From Pseudomonadota bacterium (lineage in GTDB: Bacteria > Pseudomonadota > Gammaproteobacteria > Burkholderiales > Casimicrobiaceae), in the NCBI GenBank assembly GCA_029571495.1, contig JAKPSO010000972.1, forward strand, positions 1-7,214: a stretch of 7,214 nucleotides of DNA, in the 5' to 3' direction. Both the position numbers and the translations under genes were made by a program. The stretch's first letter is position 1; every line of letters starts with the position of its first letter. Below, piece by piece: positions 1-6,237 of this stretch. Under the pieces are notes generated by a model that was given only the letters and a program-made list of their open reading frames with translations, was not told where the DNA came from and searched no databases.

Positions 1-401
1 CCGCGACTCCCGCCGGTGGACATCTCGCCCCACGGACGCTTGCGCGCAAAACTTTGGCCCGGCGATGGGTATTCGGTGCTGACCTTAGCCCAATCGCATT
101 CGAGTTCTTCAGTCACGAGCTGCGCGAGACCCGTGCGCGTACCTTGACCCATTTCCGAGCGCGCGATACGAATCACGCAACTGTCGTCGGGTTTGATCAC
201 GACCCACGCGGTGACTTCGGACTCACCGGTACCAATGCTGGCTACGTTAGGCGCGGGTTGGGCGTTGGCAAGCGAAGCAAACGGCCCGGCCAAACCGATG
301 GCAAGACCACCGGTCGCGAAGGCCGACGAGCCAATCACGAAGCGACGGCGACTCACGTTTAGTGGCGCAGAATTCGATGAAGAGGTTGCAACGTTTTTCA
401 T
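1..401 (-). CDS. Molybdopterin-binding subunit of an isoquinoline 1-oxidoreductase-type (IorB-like) molybdenum hydroxylase, N-terminal part only
   Basis: The visible 133 residues begin at the ATG at 399-401, and the gene runs off the left window edge. Residues 17-25, SRRRFVIGS, are a twin-arginine motif, followed by a hydrophobic Gly/Ala-rich stretch and a likely cleavage site after ANA at residue 47, so the folded cofactor-loaded protein should be exported by Tat. Mature sequence such as IARSEMGQGT (79-88) and QLVTEELECDW (94-104) is typical of the large subunit of the xanthine oxidase family, IorB branch. That subunit holds the molybdenum cofactor and hydroxylates N-heterocycles or oxidises aldehydes; the actual substrate cannot be read here. 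Full family members are about 700 or more residues. The [2Fe-2S] subunit gene ends 12 bases upstream, so the two are cotranscribed and form one complex. Family assignment is strong; the substrate is unknown. Confidence 0.93.
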   Translation of the reverse strand, partial: MKNVATSSSNSAPLNVSRRRFVIGSSAFATGGLAIGLAGPFASLANAQPAPNVASIGTGESEVTAWVVIKPDDSCVIRIARSEMGQGTRTGLAQLVTEELECDWAKVSTEYPSPGQSFARKRPWGEMSTGGSR

Positions 402-408
402 GGTCCGG

Positions 409-413
409 CCTCC
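409..413 (-). promoter_or_regulatory. Ribosome binding site of the molybdopterin subunit gene
   Basis: GGAGG lies directly after the TGA stop of the preceding gene and 7 bases before the ATG at 401. It fixes that start and points to coupled translation of the two subunits. Confidence 0.8.
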
Positions 414-944
414 TCATGCAGCGTTCGACGCGGTCGTTTCGACGGTGGGCGCGGCGGCGTGTTGGTCACTTTGCAACCATTGCCCCGCATCCGCGACACG
501 CATCTTCGCCGCGAGGTGAATCGCGGCGCGCACACGTTGATAAGTGCCACATCGACAGATGTTGGTCATCGCTTCATCGATGTCTTTATCGGTGGGGTTC
601 GGTTTCTCTTTCAGCAGCGATGCTGCCGCCATGATCTGCCCCGATTGGCAATAGCCGCACTGCGGCACGTCAAGTTCCAGCCATGCTTTTTGCACCGGGT
701 GCGTTAGGTCGGGCGAGAGACCTTCGATGGTCGTGATCTTCATGTTCGCCACTGCCGACGCCGGGATCGAGCACGAGCGCACGGGATTGCCGTCGAGGTG
801 CACGGTGCAGGCGCCGCACTGCGCGATGCCGCAGCCGTATTTGGTGCCCGTCATGCCGATGATTTCGCGTAGCACCCACAACAGCGGCATGTCGTCTTCG
901 ACGTCCACCGTGTGGTTCTTGCCATTGATATTGAGCGTGACCAT
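414..944 (-). CDS. [2Fe-2S] iron-sulfur small subunit of the IorA-like molybdenum hydroxylase
   Basis: This 176-residue protein carries electrons from the molybdenum site of its partner through two [2Fe-2S] clusters. The N-terminal plant-ferredoxin-like cluster is bound by C38, C43, C46 and C58 (motif CGIAQCGAC). The second, in the helical domain, is bound by C96, C99, C130 and C132 (CGYC and CRC). Residues 19-29, MPLLWVLREII, and the Cys spacing match the IorA type. It has no signal peptide of its own, so it presumably leaves the cell attached to the Tat-exported large subunit. No FAD subunit gene lies upstream, as in two-subunit IorAB-type enzymes, which use another acceptor such as a cytochrome. 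The tail after about residue 150 is Ala-rich, probably disordered, and makes the protein somewhat longer than usual. Start chosen at the ATG at 944, which has a strong AAGGAGG. Confidence 0.95.
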   Translation of the reverse strand: MVTLNINGKNHTVDVEDDMPLLWVLREIIGMTGTKYGCGIAQCGACTVHLDGNPVRSCSIPASAVANMKITTIEGLSPDLTHPVQKAWLELDVPQCGYCQSGQIMAAASLLKEKPNPTDKDIDEAMTNICRCGTYQRVRAAIHLAAKMRVADAGQWLQSDQHAAAPTVETTASNAA

Positions 945-946
945 GA

Positions 947-953
947 AGCCTCC
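947..953 (-). promoter_or_regulatory. Ribosome binding site of the [2Fe-2S] subunit gene
   Basis: AAGGAGG stands 4-5 bases before the ATG at 944. It is a near-full anti-Shine-Dalgarno match, though the spacing is slightly short. Confidence 0.75.
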
Positions 954-956
954 TTA

Positions 957-1006
957 ATGCTGAATCAAGCATCCGCGCGGCGCCGACCATCGTCAAAAGC
1001 TTGACG
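957..1006 (-). promoter_or_regulatory. Candidate promoter/operator region of the hydroxylase operon
   Basis: Two dyads lie just upstream of the small-subunit gene. One is CGTCAA-AAGC-TTGACG at 991-1006, a perfect 6-base inverted repeat with a 4-base gap. The other is ATGCT-GAATCA-AGCAT at 957-972, directly against the ribosome binding site. On the minus strand the first dyad contains TTGACG, which could be a -35 element; 17 bases further on only the poor GATGCT could be a -10. The dyads are seen directly; promoter and operator roles are inferred. Across the rest of the gene-free stretch 945-1255 I see no convincing coding sequence, only the paired palindromes described separately and a further 12-base palindrome at 1040-1051. 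Confidence 0.3.
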
Positions 1007-1112
1007 CCCCGATCATGGCTGCGGACGGTCGCATTATCAGCACGGGCGTGCAAGAACTTTCGAAGCGGGTTCGATTCTGGACGCGCAAAATTGATCGAAC
1101 GAAGGGCGGTAC

Positions 1113-1154
1113 AGCTTATAAGCGCCAACTACCTGCGGTCTCCGCTTATAAGCT
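1113..1154. repeat. Mirrored pair of GCTTATAAGC palindromes
   Basis: The perfect 10-base palindrome GCTTATAAGC occurs at 1114-1123 and again at 1144-1153, with centres exactly 30 bases apart, close to three helical turns. With one flanking base on each side, the copies (AGCTTATAAGCG at 1113-1124, CGCTTATAAGCT at 1143-1154) are exact reverse complements, so the whole is a 12-base inverted repeat around an 18-base spacer. It sits about 170-210 bases upstream of the hydroxylase operon start and about 100 bases beyond the tRNA terminator. The arrangement resembles two dimeric repressor or activator sites on one DNA face; that function is inferred. TATAAG inside each copy could also serve as a -10 element, but no good -35 accompanies it. 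Confidence 0.8.
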
Positions 1155-1255
1155 GAAAATTACAGTAGTCGACAATCAGAAAAAATGGCCTGCAACGACC
1201 GTTGTGCGGCGCACAGCGCTAAAAAGCTGAATGTGGAGTGTGTGGCGTCGGGCCA

Positions 1256-1287
1256 GAAAAACAAAAGGCCCCGCACTGCGGGGCCTT
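1256..1287 (-). terminator. Intrinsic terminator of the tRNA operon
   Basis: Ten bases after the tRNA-His CCA end, the minus strand reads AAGGCCCCGC, loop AGT, GCGGGGCCTT, then TTGTTTTT. This is a perfect 10-base stem with a 3-base loop and a U-rich tail, a textbook Rho-independent terminator that ends the tRNA transcript before the hydroxylase operon. Confidence 0.95.
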
Positions 1288-1296
1288 GACATTTCT

Positions 1297-1372
1297 TGGG
1301 GCGGCCGATGGGGTTCGAACCCACGACAACCGGAATCACAATCCGGGACTCTACCGCTGAGCTACGGCCGCC
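1297..1372 (-). tRNA. tRNA-His, anticodon GTG
   Basis: A complete cloverleaf is present. The acceptor GCGGCCG pairs perfectly with CGGCCGC, the anticodon stem CCGGA/TCCGG encloses the loop TTGTGAT, and the T arm contains TTCGAAC. The anticodon GTG is at 1337-1339. The extra 5' G (G-1, base 1372) pairs with discriminator C73 (base 1300), the identity signal of bacterial tRNA-His in beta- and gammaproteobacteria. CCA is encoded at 1297-1299. It is the last gene of the three-tRNA transcript, 29 bases after tRNA-Arg and just before the terminator. Confidence 0.98.
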
Positions 1373-1401
1373 ATTTGAAAACGATTCAAATAACTCAAGA
1401 C

Positions 1402-1478
1402 TGGCGCGCCCGACAGGACTCGAACCTGTTACCCCCGGCTTAGAAGGCCGGTGCTCTATCCAGATGAGCTACGGGCAC
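1402..1478 (-). tRNA. tRNA-Arg, anticodon TCT
   Basis: This 77-base gene folds with acceptor GTGCCCG against CGGGCGC, with one T-G pair at position 2. The anticodon stem CCGGC/GCCGG carries the loop CTTCTAA, the T arm contains TTCGAGT, and CCA is encoded. The anticodon TCT at 1442-1444 reads AGA and AGG. It is the middle gene of the cluster, 67 bases after tRNA-Pro. Confidence 0.98.
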
Positions 1479-1480
1479 AT

Positions 1481-1536
1481 AAAAAAGTGCTCTGTCACAC
1501 CGAACGGAGACTGTTGGTTCAAGCAATGGGGAGCAC
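1481..1536 (-). other. Possible hairpin with U tract in the tRNA-Pro/tRNA-Arg spacer
   Basis: On the minus strand GTGCTC (1531-1536) can pair with GAGCAC (1487-1492), which is followed at once by TTTTTT (1481-1486). The 38-base loop is long and the stem only 6 pairs, so this is a weak terminator at best. It could lower expression of the two distal tRNAs relative to tRNA-Pro or guide 3' processing. The spacer shows no coding sequence. Confidence 0.25.
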
Positions 1537-1545
1537 CATATGCAT

Positions 1546-1622
1546 TGGTCGGGGCGAAAGGATTCGAACCTTCGACATCCTGGTCCCAAACCAGGCGCGC
1601 TACCGGGCTGCGCTACGCCCCG
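1546..1622 (-). tRNA. tRNA-Pro, anticodon TGG
   Basis: This 77-base gene has acceptor CGGGGCG perfectly paired with CGCCCCG and discriminator A73. The anticodon stem CCTGG/CCAGG encloses the loop TTTGGGA, the T arm contains TTCGAAT, and CCA is encoded. The anticodon TGG at 1586-1588 reads CCN proline codons, mainly CCA and CCG. C1 paired with G72 is the usual tRNA-Pro signature. It is the first gene of the cluster and begins only about 10 bases after the TATAAT box. Confidence 0.98.
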
Positions 1623-1631
1623 AAGCTTTGA

Positions 1632-1661
1632 ATTATAGCCGGATATTGATTTCCGTGTGCG
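1632..1661 (-). promoter_or_regulatory. Promoter of the tRNA operon
   Basis: A perfect TATAAT (minus strand, 1632-1637) lies just upstream of tRNA-Pro. The best -35 is CGCACA at 1656-1661 with an 18-base spacer, matching the consensus only in its ACA half. Transcription should start near 1624-1626, leaving a leader of only about 2-4 bases before the mature tRNA 5' end. The -10 is clear; the -35 and start point are estimates. Confidence 0.7.
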
Positions 1662-1706
1662 CACTTCGCCGCGACCACGATCTGTGAGCTGCACATGGGT
1701 TACGCA

Positions 1707-3032
1707 TCACGTCGCTGTGAGCTCGGCGGCGTGGGCTTCTCGTTCGCCTTGAAGCACGTTCACTTTGGTCAGCAGCGCCAGACCGATCACGAACATACTG
1801 CCGGTCACCAAGAGCGCGAGCCGATGATTTCCCGCCGTCATCCAGGTCACGAGGCCATAGAGCATCGGCCCGATCACGCCCGCGAGGCGAACAACCAAGC
1901 CCCACAGTCCATAAAACTCCGCGATTTGCGCCTTCGGACTCAACACGCCCACGAGAGCACGGCCGCCTGACTGTGACGCGCCGAGGCAGAGACCTGCGAG
2001 ATTTGCCGCGATCCAGAAACCGAATTGCGTATGCCACACATACGCGATAACCACCGTCGCGATCCACATCAAGAGCGTGATCGACAACGTCGCCTTGTGC
2101 CCGATGCGATCTTGGACATAGCCGAACACAAACGCGCCGATCGCCGCGGAGACATTGACGACAAGCAGCAACTTGATAGTGTCGGCCATTTTGAATCCCA
2201 ACGCCTGTTCTGCATACACCGACGCCAGCGTAATGACGACCGAGAGTCCCGCTTGATAGGCGAGCCCGGCCCAGAAGAAGCGGCGCAAATTGGGGTAGCG
2301 CGCGAGCTGCTCGACGGATCGACGCAGCTTCGCGAAGATACTCTCCGCTGTTGCATTTTTCGCGAGCGAAGGCGTCGCGCGTTCACGCAAGAAAAGAAAC
2401 GTTGGAATGCTTGCCAATGCGTAAATGGCCGCGGTGATCACGAGGGTCCACGGCACATAGTCGATCGCTTTCGCCCCTGCCGCCTGTTGCGACATCACCC
2501 ACCACAAACACACGCCGAGCGTGATCAATCCGCCGACGTAACCGAGGCTCCAGCCCCACGCTGAGACTTTCGCGATATGCGTGCTGTCCGCCAGTTCCGG
2601 CAAGAACGCGGCCGTGAAATTTTCGCCCAGCGAATAGAAGACGTTACTCGCGATGAACAAGACGCACACGAGCCACAACAACGCGTCGCCCTGCGCGGCG
2701 GCGGGCGCGAGAAGCAACGTCGTGAGCACACACCCAAGCGTTGACCAAAACAACACGCGCTTCTTTGCCGCGCGCCGATCCGCCCACGCGCCGAGCACCG
2801 GGCCGGCGAACATCACAATTACGTAGGAAATAGCGACGACCGTAGTCCAAAGCAACGTCGCCCAATCGGCACCACCCGCGACCACGCTCACAAAAAATGC
2901 GTTGAAGATCGCGGTAATGACCACCGTCGTGTAGCCCGAATTCGCAAAGTCGTACATGGCCCAGGACCACACCTCGCGGCGGGTTACTGGGATGGGTTGT
3001 ACGGCGGACGGCACGCTGATGTCGTCAGACAT
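1707..3032 (-). CDS. Major facilitator transporter of the UMF1/Atg22-like family
   Basis: This is a 441-residue inner-membrane protein with about 12 hydrophobic helices in two halves separated by a cytoplasmic loop near residues 217-250. WSWAMYDFANSGY (22-34) is the hallmark N-terminal motif of the UMF1 family, bacterial relatives of yeast vacuolar Atg22. GAWADRRAAKKR (81-92) and GYVQDRIGHK (304-313) are the two copies of MFS motif A, and GASQSGGRALVG with the following EFYGLWG (350-378) is also typical. Atg22 exports amino acids from the vacuole; substrates of the bacterial members are not established. The reading frame extends upstream to a GTG at 3098, but the ATG at 3032 (MSDD) suits family length; its ribosome site is weak (GAGC), so the start is moderately certain. 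No terminator is visible before the tRNA promoter 70 bases downstream, so read-through is possible. Confidence 0.93.
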   Translation of the reverse strand: MSDDISVPSAVQPIPVTRREVWSWAMYDFANSGYTTVVITAIFNAFFVSVVAGGADWATLLWTTVVAISYVIVMFAGPVLGAWADRRAAKKRVLFWSTLGCVLTTLLLAPAAAQGDALLWLVCVLFIASNVFYSLGENFTAAFLPELADSTHIAKVSAWGWSLGYVGGLITLGVCLWWVMSQQAAGAKAIDYVPWTLVITAAIYALASIPTFLFLRERATPSLAKNATAESIFAKLRRSVEQLARYPNLRRFFWAGLAYQAGLSVVITLASVYAEQALGFKMADTIKLLLVVNVSAAIGAFVFGYVQDRIGHKATLSITLLMWIATVVIAYVWHTQFGFWIAANLAGLCLGASQSGGRALVGVLSPKAQIAEFYGLWGLVVRLAGVIGPMLYGLVTWMTAGNHRLALLVTGSMFVIGLALLTKVNVLQGEREAHAAELTAT

Positions 3033-3060
3033 AGGCCAGCTCGGTGGTGGAGACTTCGCG

Positions 3061-3089
3061 AGCGTACGTGCTAGGTGCACGCTTGTCCA
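3061..3089 (-). promoter_or_regulatory. Weak candidate promoter of the UMF1-type transporter gene
   Basis: On the minus strand TGGACA (3084-3089, 5 of 6 to the -35 consensus) and TACGCT (3061-3066, 3 of 6) are 17 bases apart. The spacer contains the dyad CGTGC-TAGGT-GCACG at 3067-3081, placed where a repressor could block polymerase. The -10 is poor, so this is tentative. Confidence 0.25.
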
Positions 3090-3112
3090 GCACATCACAG
3101 CAGCGGCGTACC

Positions 3113-3177
3113 GTGCAAGCGGCCTTGGCCCCGATTCTCAATCGCGACCGGGGAATCGCGGCCAACGCCGCTCGCAC
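3113..3177. repeat. Long imperfect palindrome (27-base arms) in the 3033-3198 intergenic region
   Basis: Arm 3113-3139 pairs with 3151-3177 around an 11-base loop. Of 27 positions, 23 are Watson-Crick pairs. The other four, at 3117, 3124, 3131 and 3138, are spaced exactly seven bases apart, leaving 6-base helices AGCGGC, TTGGCC and CGATTC between them. Its nearer end is 21 bases past the stop codon of the FHA-like gene. No T run follows on either strand, so it is not a standard intrinsic terminator. It could be a repetitive extragenic palindrome, a 3' stability or processing element, or a small structured RNA. A small GCGC-ATTA-GCGC dyad at 3184-3195 lies next to it. No gene is seen in this gap. 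Confidence 0.8.
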
Positions 3178-3198
3178 AAGACCGCGCATTAGCGCAAA

Positions 3199-4227
3199 CT
3201 AATCCTCGCCGTAGCCACCAAAATCGAGGCCATCCGGTTTTTCGGGACGTGACTTTTCGGCGCGCGCTTTGAGCGCTTCCGCGTCTTTGAAGAATCCCTC
3301 GATGTTGGACCCACTTGCAACACGAAGTGCAGGCGGACGAAGCACGCTTAGCGTTGCTGTGCTCGCCAAATCACCGCGCTGGTTGTAATAGGTGATGCCT
3401 TGAAACGCGAACAGCGCGCCACCGATAAGCACGGCGGCGAGCGCTGCGGTGCGCGCGTGCGTTCGCGAGATAACGTAACTGTGGCACCACACGAGCGCGG
3501 CCATGACGATGCTGACAATTGCCCAGTCGTAGCGCTGAATGATTGAGAGGTTGAACGCGAACGCAAGCGTGTCCAAGAAATAGTCGAGCACGAACACGAC
3601 GACGACAGACAACGCGGCCACCGCGACATGCGACAAAAAGTGACTCGCGCGTCCTGTCAGCCGAGACACCAACGCCCAAGCGCCGGACCACAGCGCGAGG
3701 AACGCAATGATCCCCATCGCGCCTGAAACGTAAATCGCGGTGCGCTCGCCGTCAATGTCACCCAGCCACGTCTCCACCGCAAACGTCAGCAAAGCGAGCG
3801 GAACGGCCCACAGCCACGTGCGCGGCCCAATGCCCCGTGTCGCGCCTTGCTTCGGCACGGCCTCGGGAACGAAGTCCCGCGTGCGAACGCGAACGCGCTG
3901 TCCGGCGACGATGAAACTGCGGGATGGGTCAATGCGCCAACGACGCGTCTTGCCGCCTGGTGCCCAGAAATCCGGCGCACCGTCTGCCGCTATGACCCAA
4001 AGCGCGCCGTCTTCGCCGCGCGACACAGTGACGTTGGCAGTGGCGTTCGCTTCGCTTTCGATGATGTGATCGCTGCGGTAGCTGGTGCCAAGCGTGAGCG
4101 GCAGTTGATCGAACCGATGGCGCGAGACAAGTGCCTCATGCTTGTCGAGCACCTCGACGAACACGACGTTGTCGGCGGGCTCCACGGTTGCCAATGGCGC
4201 GGCTGGGGGCGTGATTACTTCGTCCAC
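3199..4227 (-). CDS. Membrane protein with degenerate FHA-like N-terminal domain and about five helices
   Basis: I do not recognise a named family for this 342-residue protein. Residues about 21-119 look like a beta-rich forkhead-associated fold, including LPLTLGTSYRSDHII (42-56) and a strand-rich end RSFIVAGQRVRVRTRDF, but the phosphothreonine-binding Ser-x-x-His signature is absent, so phosphopeptide binding is doubtful. Hydrophobic segments lie near 137-155, 164-188, 196-216, 234-252 and 260-278. A polar tail (282-342) contains a short Lys/Glu/Arg-rich stretch and ends GGYGED. With the FHA-like part in the cytoplasm, five helices would place the tail in the periplasm; that topology is inferred. 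The start is a GTG at 4227, chosen for its strong GGAGGG. It overlaps the end of the upstream protease gene by 13 bases, implying coupled translation and a shared role. Confidence 0.85.
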   Translation of the reverse strand: MDEVITPPAAPLATVEPADNVVFVEVLDKHEALVSRHRFDQLPLTLGTSYRSDHIIESEANATANVTVSRGEDGALWVIAADGAPDFWAPGGKTRRWRIDPSRSFIVAGQRVRVRTRDFVPEAVPKQGATRGIGPRTWLWAVPLALLTFAVETWLGDIDGERTAIYVSGAMGIIAFLALWSGAWALVSRLTGRASHFLSHVAVAALSVVVVFVLDYFLDTLAFAFNLSIIQRYDWAIVSIVMAALVWCHSYVISRTHARTAALAAVLIGGALFAFQGITYYNQRGDLASTATLSVLRPPALRVASGSNIEGFFKDAEALKARAEKSRPEKPDGLDFGGYGED

Positions 4228-5576
4228 GACGAACCCTCCAAAAACGCACGTACTAGGCGGTTCCCATTCTCAAAGGTAACTCCGCGCACATCCATATTGC
4301 TGGTGAATCCTTCCGTCGAATGGTCCACCGTCGCCGCGTTGATCGTCATGTCAAACAGTCCGACAAATTCACGATGCGCACGAACACACACGTTCGCGCG
4401 AAACACGGTCGCCCCAGACGTGGTCGTTACTGGGCGCGTGACGAAATCTTCGTGGCAATGCGGTCGCGACAGGTATCGCGTGGGCTTCTGATTGCCCGCC
4501 CCCAGCACACTCGCCGCAGCGAGCGAGCGCGCGTGCCACCCCGAGAAGCGCAACGCGCCAAGCTTGTCCGCGTTGCGATACGTGTGGTTCCAACTGACCC
4601 AGCCGGTGTTGAACGATTGATCGATGTAGAGATTGCTCTGCAAGTTACAGCTGATCGATTCTGAGCGATACGGCTTGTCCGGTTTCGCATTGGATTGGCC
4701 CCAGCAGCGCAGCAGCTTGTCGTCGCCGACCGCAACGGTGGTTGGCCCCAGCCCCTGCGTCGGGAATGGCTTGGCGAGCAGCGCCTTCACCATGGCGTCT
4801 TGATGCTGCGTCAACTGCGTCGCAATCACCGTCTTATCCAAAGCCTTCACGCGCGGCGCGGCGATCAGCGCGCTCACATACCGAAGTGGCACGAGCAAGT
4901 TGGCGAGTTCACCGCCGGTTCCGGCAACGTTCACACCAATCACGCGCCCTGCTTCGTCAAGCGCCGGGCCGCCGCTCATGCCGGGATTCAGCGCGCCCGT
5001 GAAGTGAATCGTGTCGTACAAGCGGCGCTCGACGAGGCCGTTGTACGTGCCTTCGGAAATCGCGAAGCCTAGATCCAGCGGATTGCCGAGCGAAAAAATC
5101 TTCTCACCTTGTTGCAAGGGCGAAGCGTCGGGCCGCAGACGAAAGTGCGGCGCGTCGTTGATTTGATCGAGTTTGACGACGGCCAAGTCGTGAATGACAT
5201 CGAAGCCCAAGAGCGAGACTTCGCCACGCTTGCCGTCAACGCGTACGTACTCCGCGCGATAGCGTTGCGGCTCCAACACCAAGAGCGAAATGACGTGATA
5301 GTTCGTCAGCGCCGTGCCGTCCGGCGCGATCAGAAAGCCGGAGCCAACGGTCGACTGGGAGCTGCCTGCGCGCGTGAGAATGCGGATCTGGACGAGCTTG
5401 TCGCGTGCGCTGTCGAAGAGGCGCTGGCCGGTAGGCGACGGCGCGGGAAGCGGCGCGGTCTCGGCCGCGTTGGTTGTTGCGTGCGGCAACGCGAGAACGA
5501 GCGCGGCGACACACGCCGCCGCCTGCGCCATCATCGACGAAAGTCCCCTCTCGGGGCGAGAGGGGCAGAGTTGCAT
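4215..5576 (-). CDS. Secreted trypsin-like serine protease (S1C/HtrA-type catalytic domain) with novel C-terminal domain
   Basis: This 453-residue protein (from the ATG at 5576) begins with a Sec signal: basic n-region, hydrophobic core near residues 19-33, likely cleavage after NAA at 38. The protease domain covers about 50-235. Its triad is visible as H94 (TNYHVI), D130 (HDLAVVKLD) and S201 (NPGMSGGPAL), with SLGNP at 162-166, all as in HtrA/DegP-type trypsin-fold enzymes. No PDZ domain follows. Instead about 210 residues form an aromatic- and Thr/Asn-rich region with four cysteines (291, 310, 374, 397) that may form disulfides in the periplasm; I do not recognise it. Alternative starts are a TTG at 5594 and ATGs at 5534 or 5531. 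ATG 5576 has AAGG 9 bases upstream and gives the n-region its positive charges. It follows scoB by 20 bases and overlaps the FHA-like membrane gene. Confidence 0.9.
   Translation of the reverse strand: MQLCPSRPERGLSSMMAQAAACVAALVLALPHATTNAAETAPLPAPSPTGQRLFDSARDKLVQIRILTRAGSSQSTVGSGFLIAPDGTALTNYHVISLLVLEPQRYRAEYVRVDGKRGEVSLLGFDVIHDLAVVKLDQINDAPHFRLRPDASPLQQGEKIFSLGNPLDLGFAISEGTYNGLVERRLYDTIHFTGALNPGMSGGPALDEAGRVIGVNVAGTGGELANLLVPLRYVSALIAAPRVKALDKTVIATQLTQHQDAMVKALLAKPFPTQGLGPTTVAVGDDKLLRCWGQSNAKPDKPYRSESISCNLQSNLYIDQSFNTGWVSWNHTYRNADKLGALRFSGWHARSLAAASVLGAGNQKPTRYLSRPHCHEDFVTRPVTTTSGATVFRANVCVRAHREFVGLFDMTINAATVDHSTEGFTSNMDVRGVTFENGNRLVRAFLEGSSWTK
4234..4239 (-). promoter_or_regulatory. Ribosome binding site deciding the GTG start of the FHA-like gene
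   Basis: GGAGGG lies 6 bases before the GTG at 4225-4227, inside the 3' end of the protease coding sequence. It is the reason for choosing this non-ATG start. Confidence 0.75.
5545..5565. repeat. Perfect 8-base stem-loop at the 5' end of the protease gene
   Basis: CCCCTCTC (5545-5552) and GAGAGGGG (5558-5565) form a perfect stem with a 5-base loop, about 30 bases past the scoB stop. If translation starts at 5576 it encodes the PSRPERG part of the signal n-region. If it starts at 5534 the hairpin is in the leader and holds the only purine-rich ribosome site (GAGAGGGG) in its stem. No T run follows, so it is not an intrinsic terminator. Confidence 0.8.
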
Positions 5577-5596
5577 ATCGCGACGCCTTATCAAAC

Positions 5597-6214
<618 letters not shown>

Positions 6215-6237
6215 TTCATCGCGATTCCACGGGATGA

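Noticed and set aside
670..1128. Minus-strand frame of 152 codons overlapping the [2Fe-2S] subunit gene
   Set aside because: It is an out-of-frame reading of the same strand as a certain gene, with Arg/His-rich composition.
1015..1230. Plus-strand open frame of 71 codons in the gap upstream of the hydroxylase operon
   Set aside because: No ribosome site and no recognisable protein motif; it reads straight through the paired palindromes, which look regulatory.
1296..1631. Plus-strand open frame of 111 codons across the tRNA cluster, with repeated GFEP-like words
   Set aside because: It is the antisense reading of three tRNA genes; the GFEPTT and GLEPVT words come from the conserved T-arm sequence and are a well-known false protein.
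1440..1694. Minus-strand open frame of 84 codons with VAQPGSAP and VAHLDRAP words
   Set aside because: This is the sense-strand reading through tRNA-Pro and tRNA-Arg, another common spurious protein, not a gene.
3033..3098. Longer N-terminus of the UMF1-type transporter from the GTG at 3098
   Set aside because: The extra 22 residues have no ribosome site and overlap the candidate promoter; the family normally begins shortly before the WSWAMYDFANS motif.
3847..4491. Plus-strand open frame of 214 codons spanning the protease/FHA-like junction
   Set aside because: It lies antisense to two genes with clear ribosome sites, and shows no motif or ribosome site of its own.
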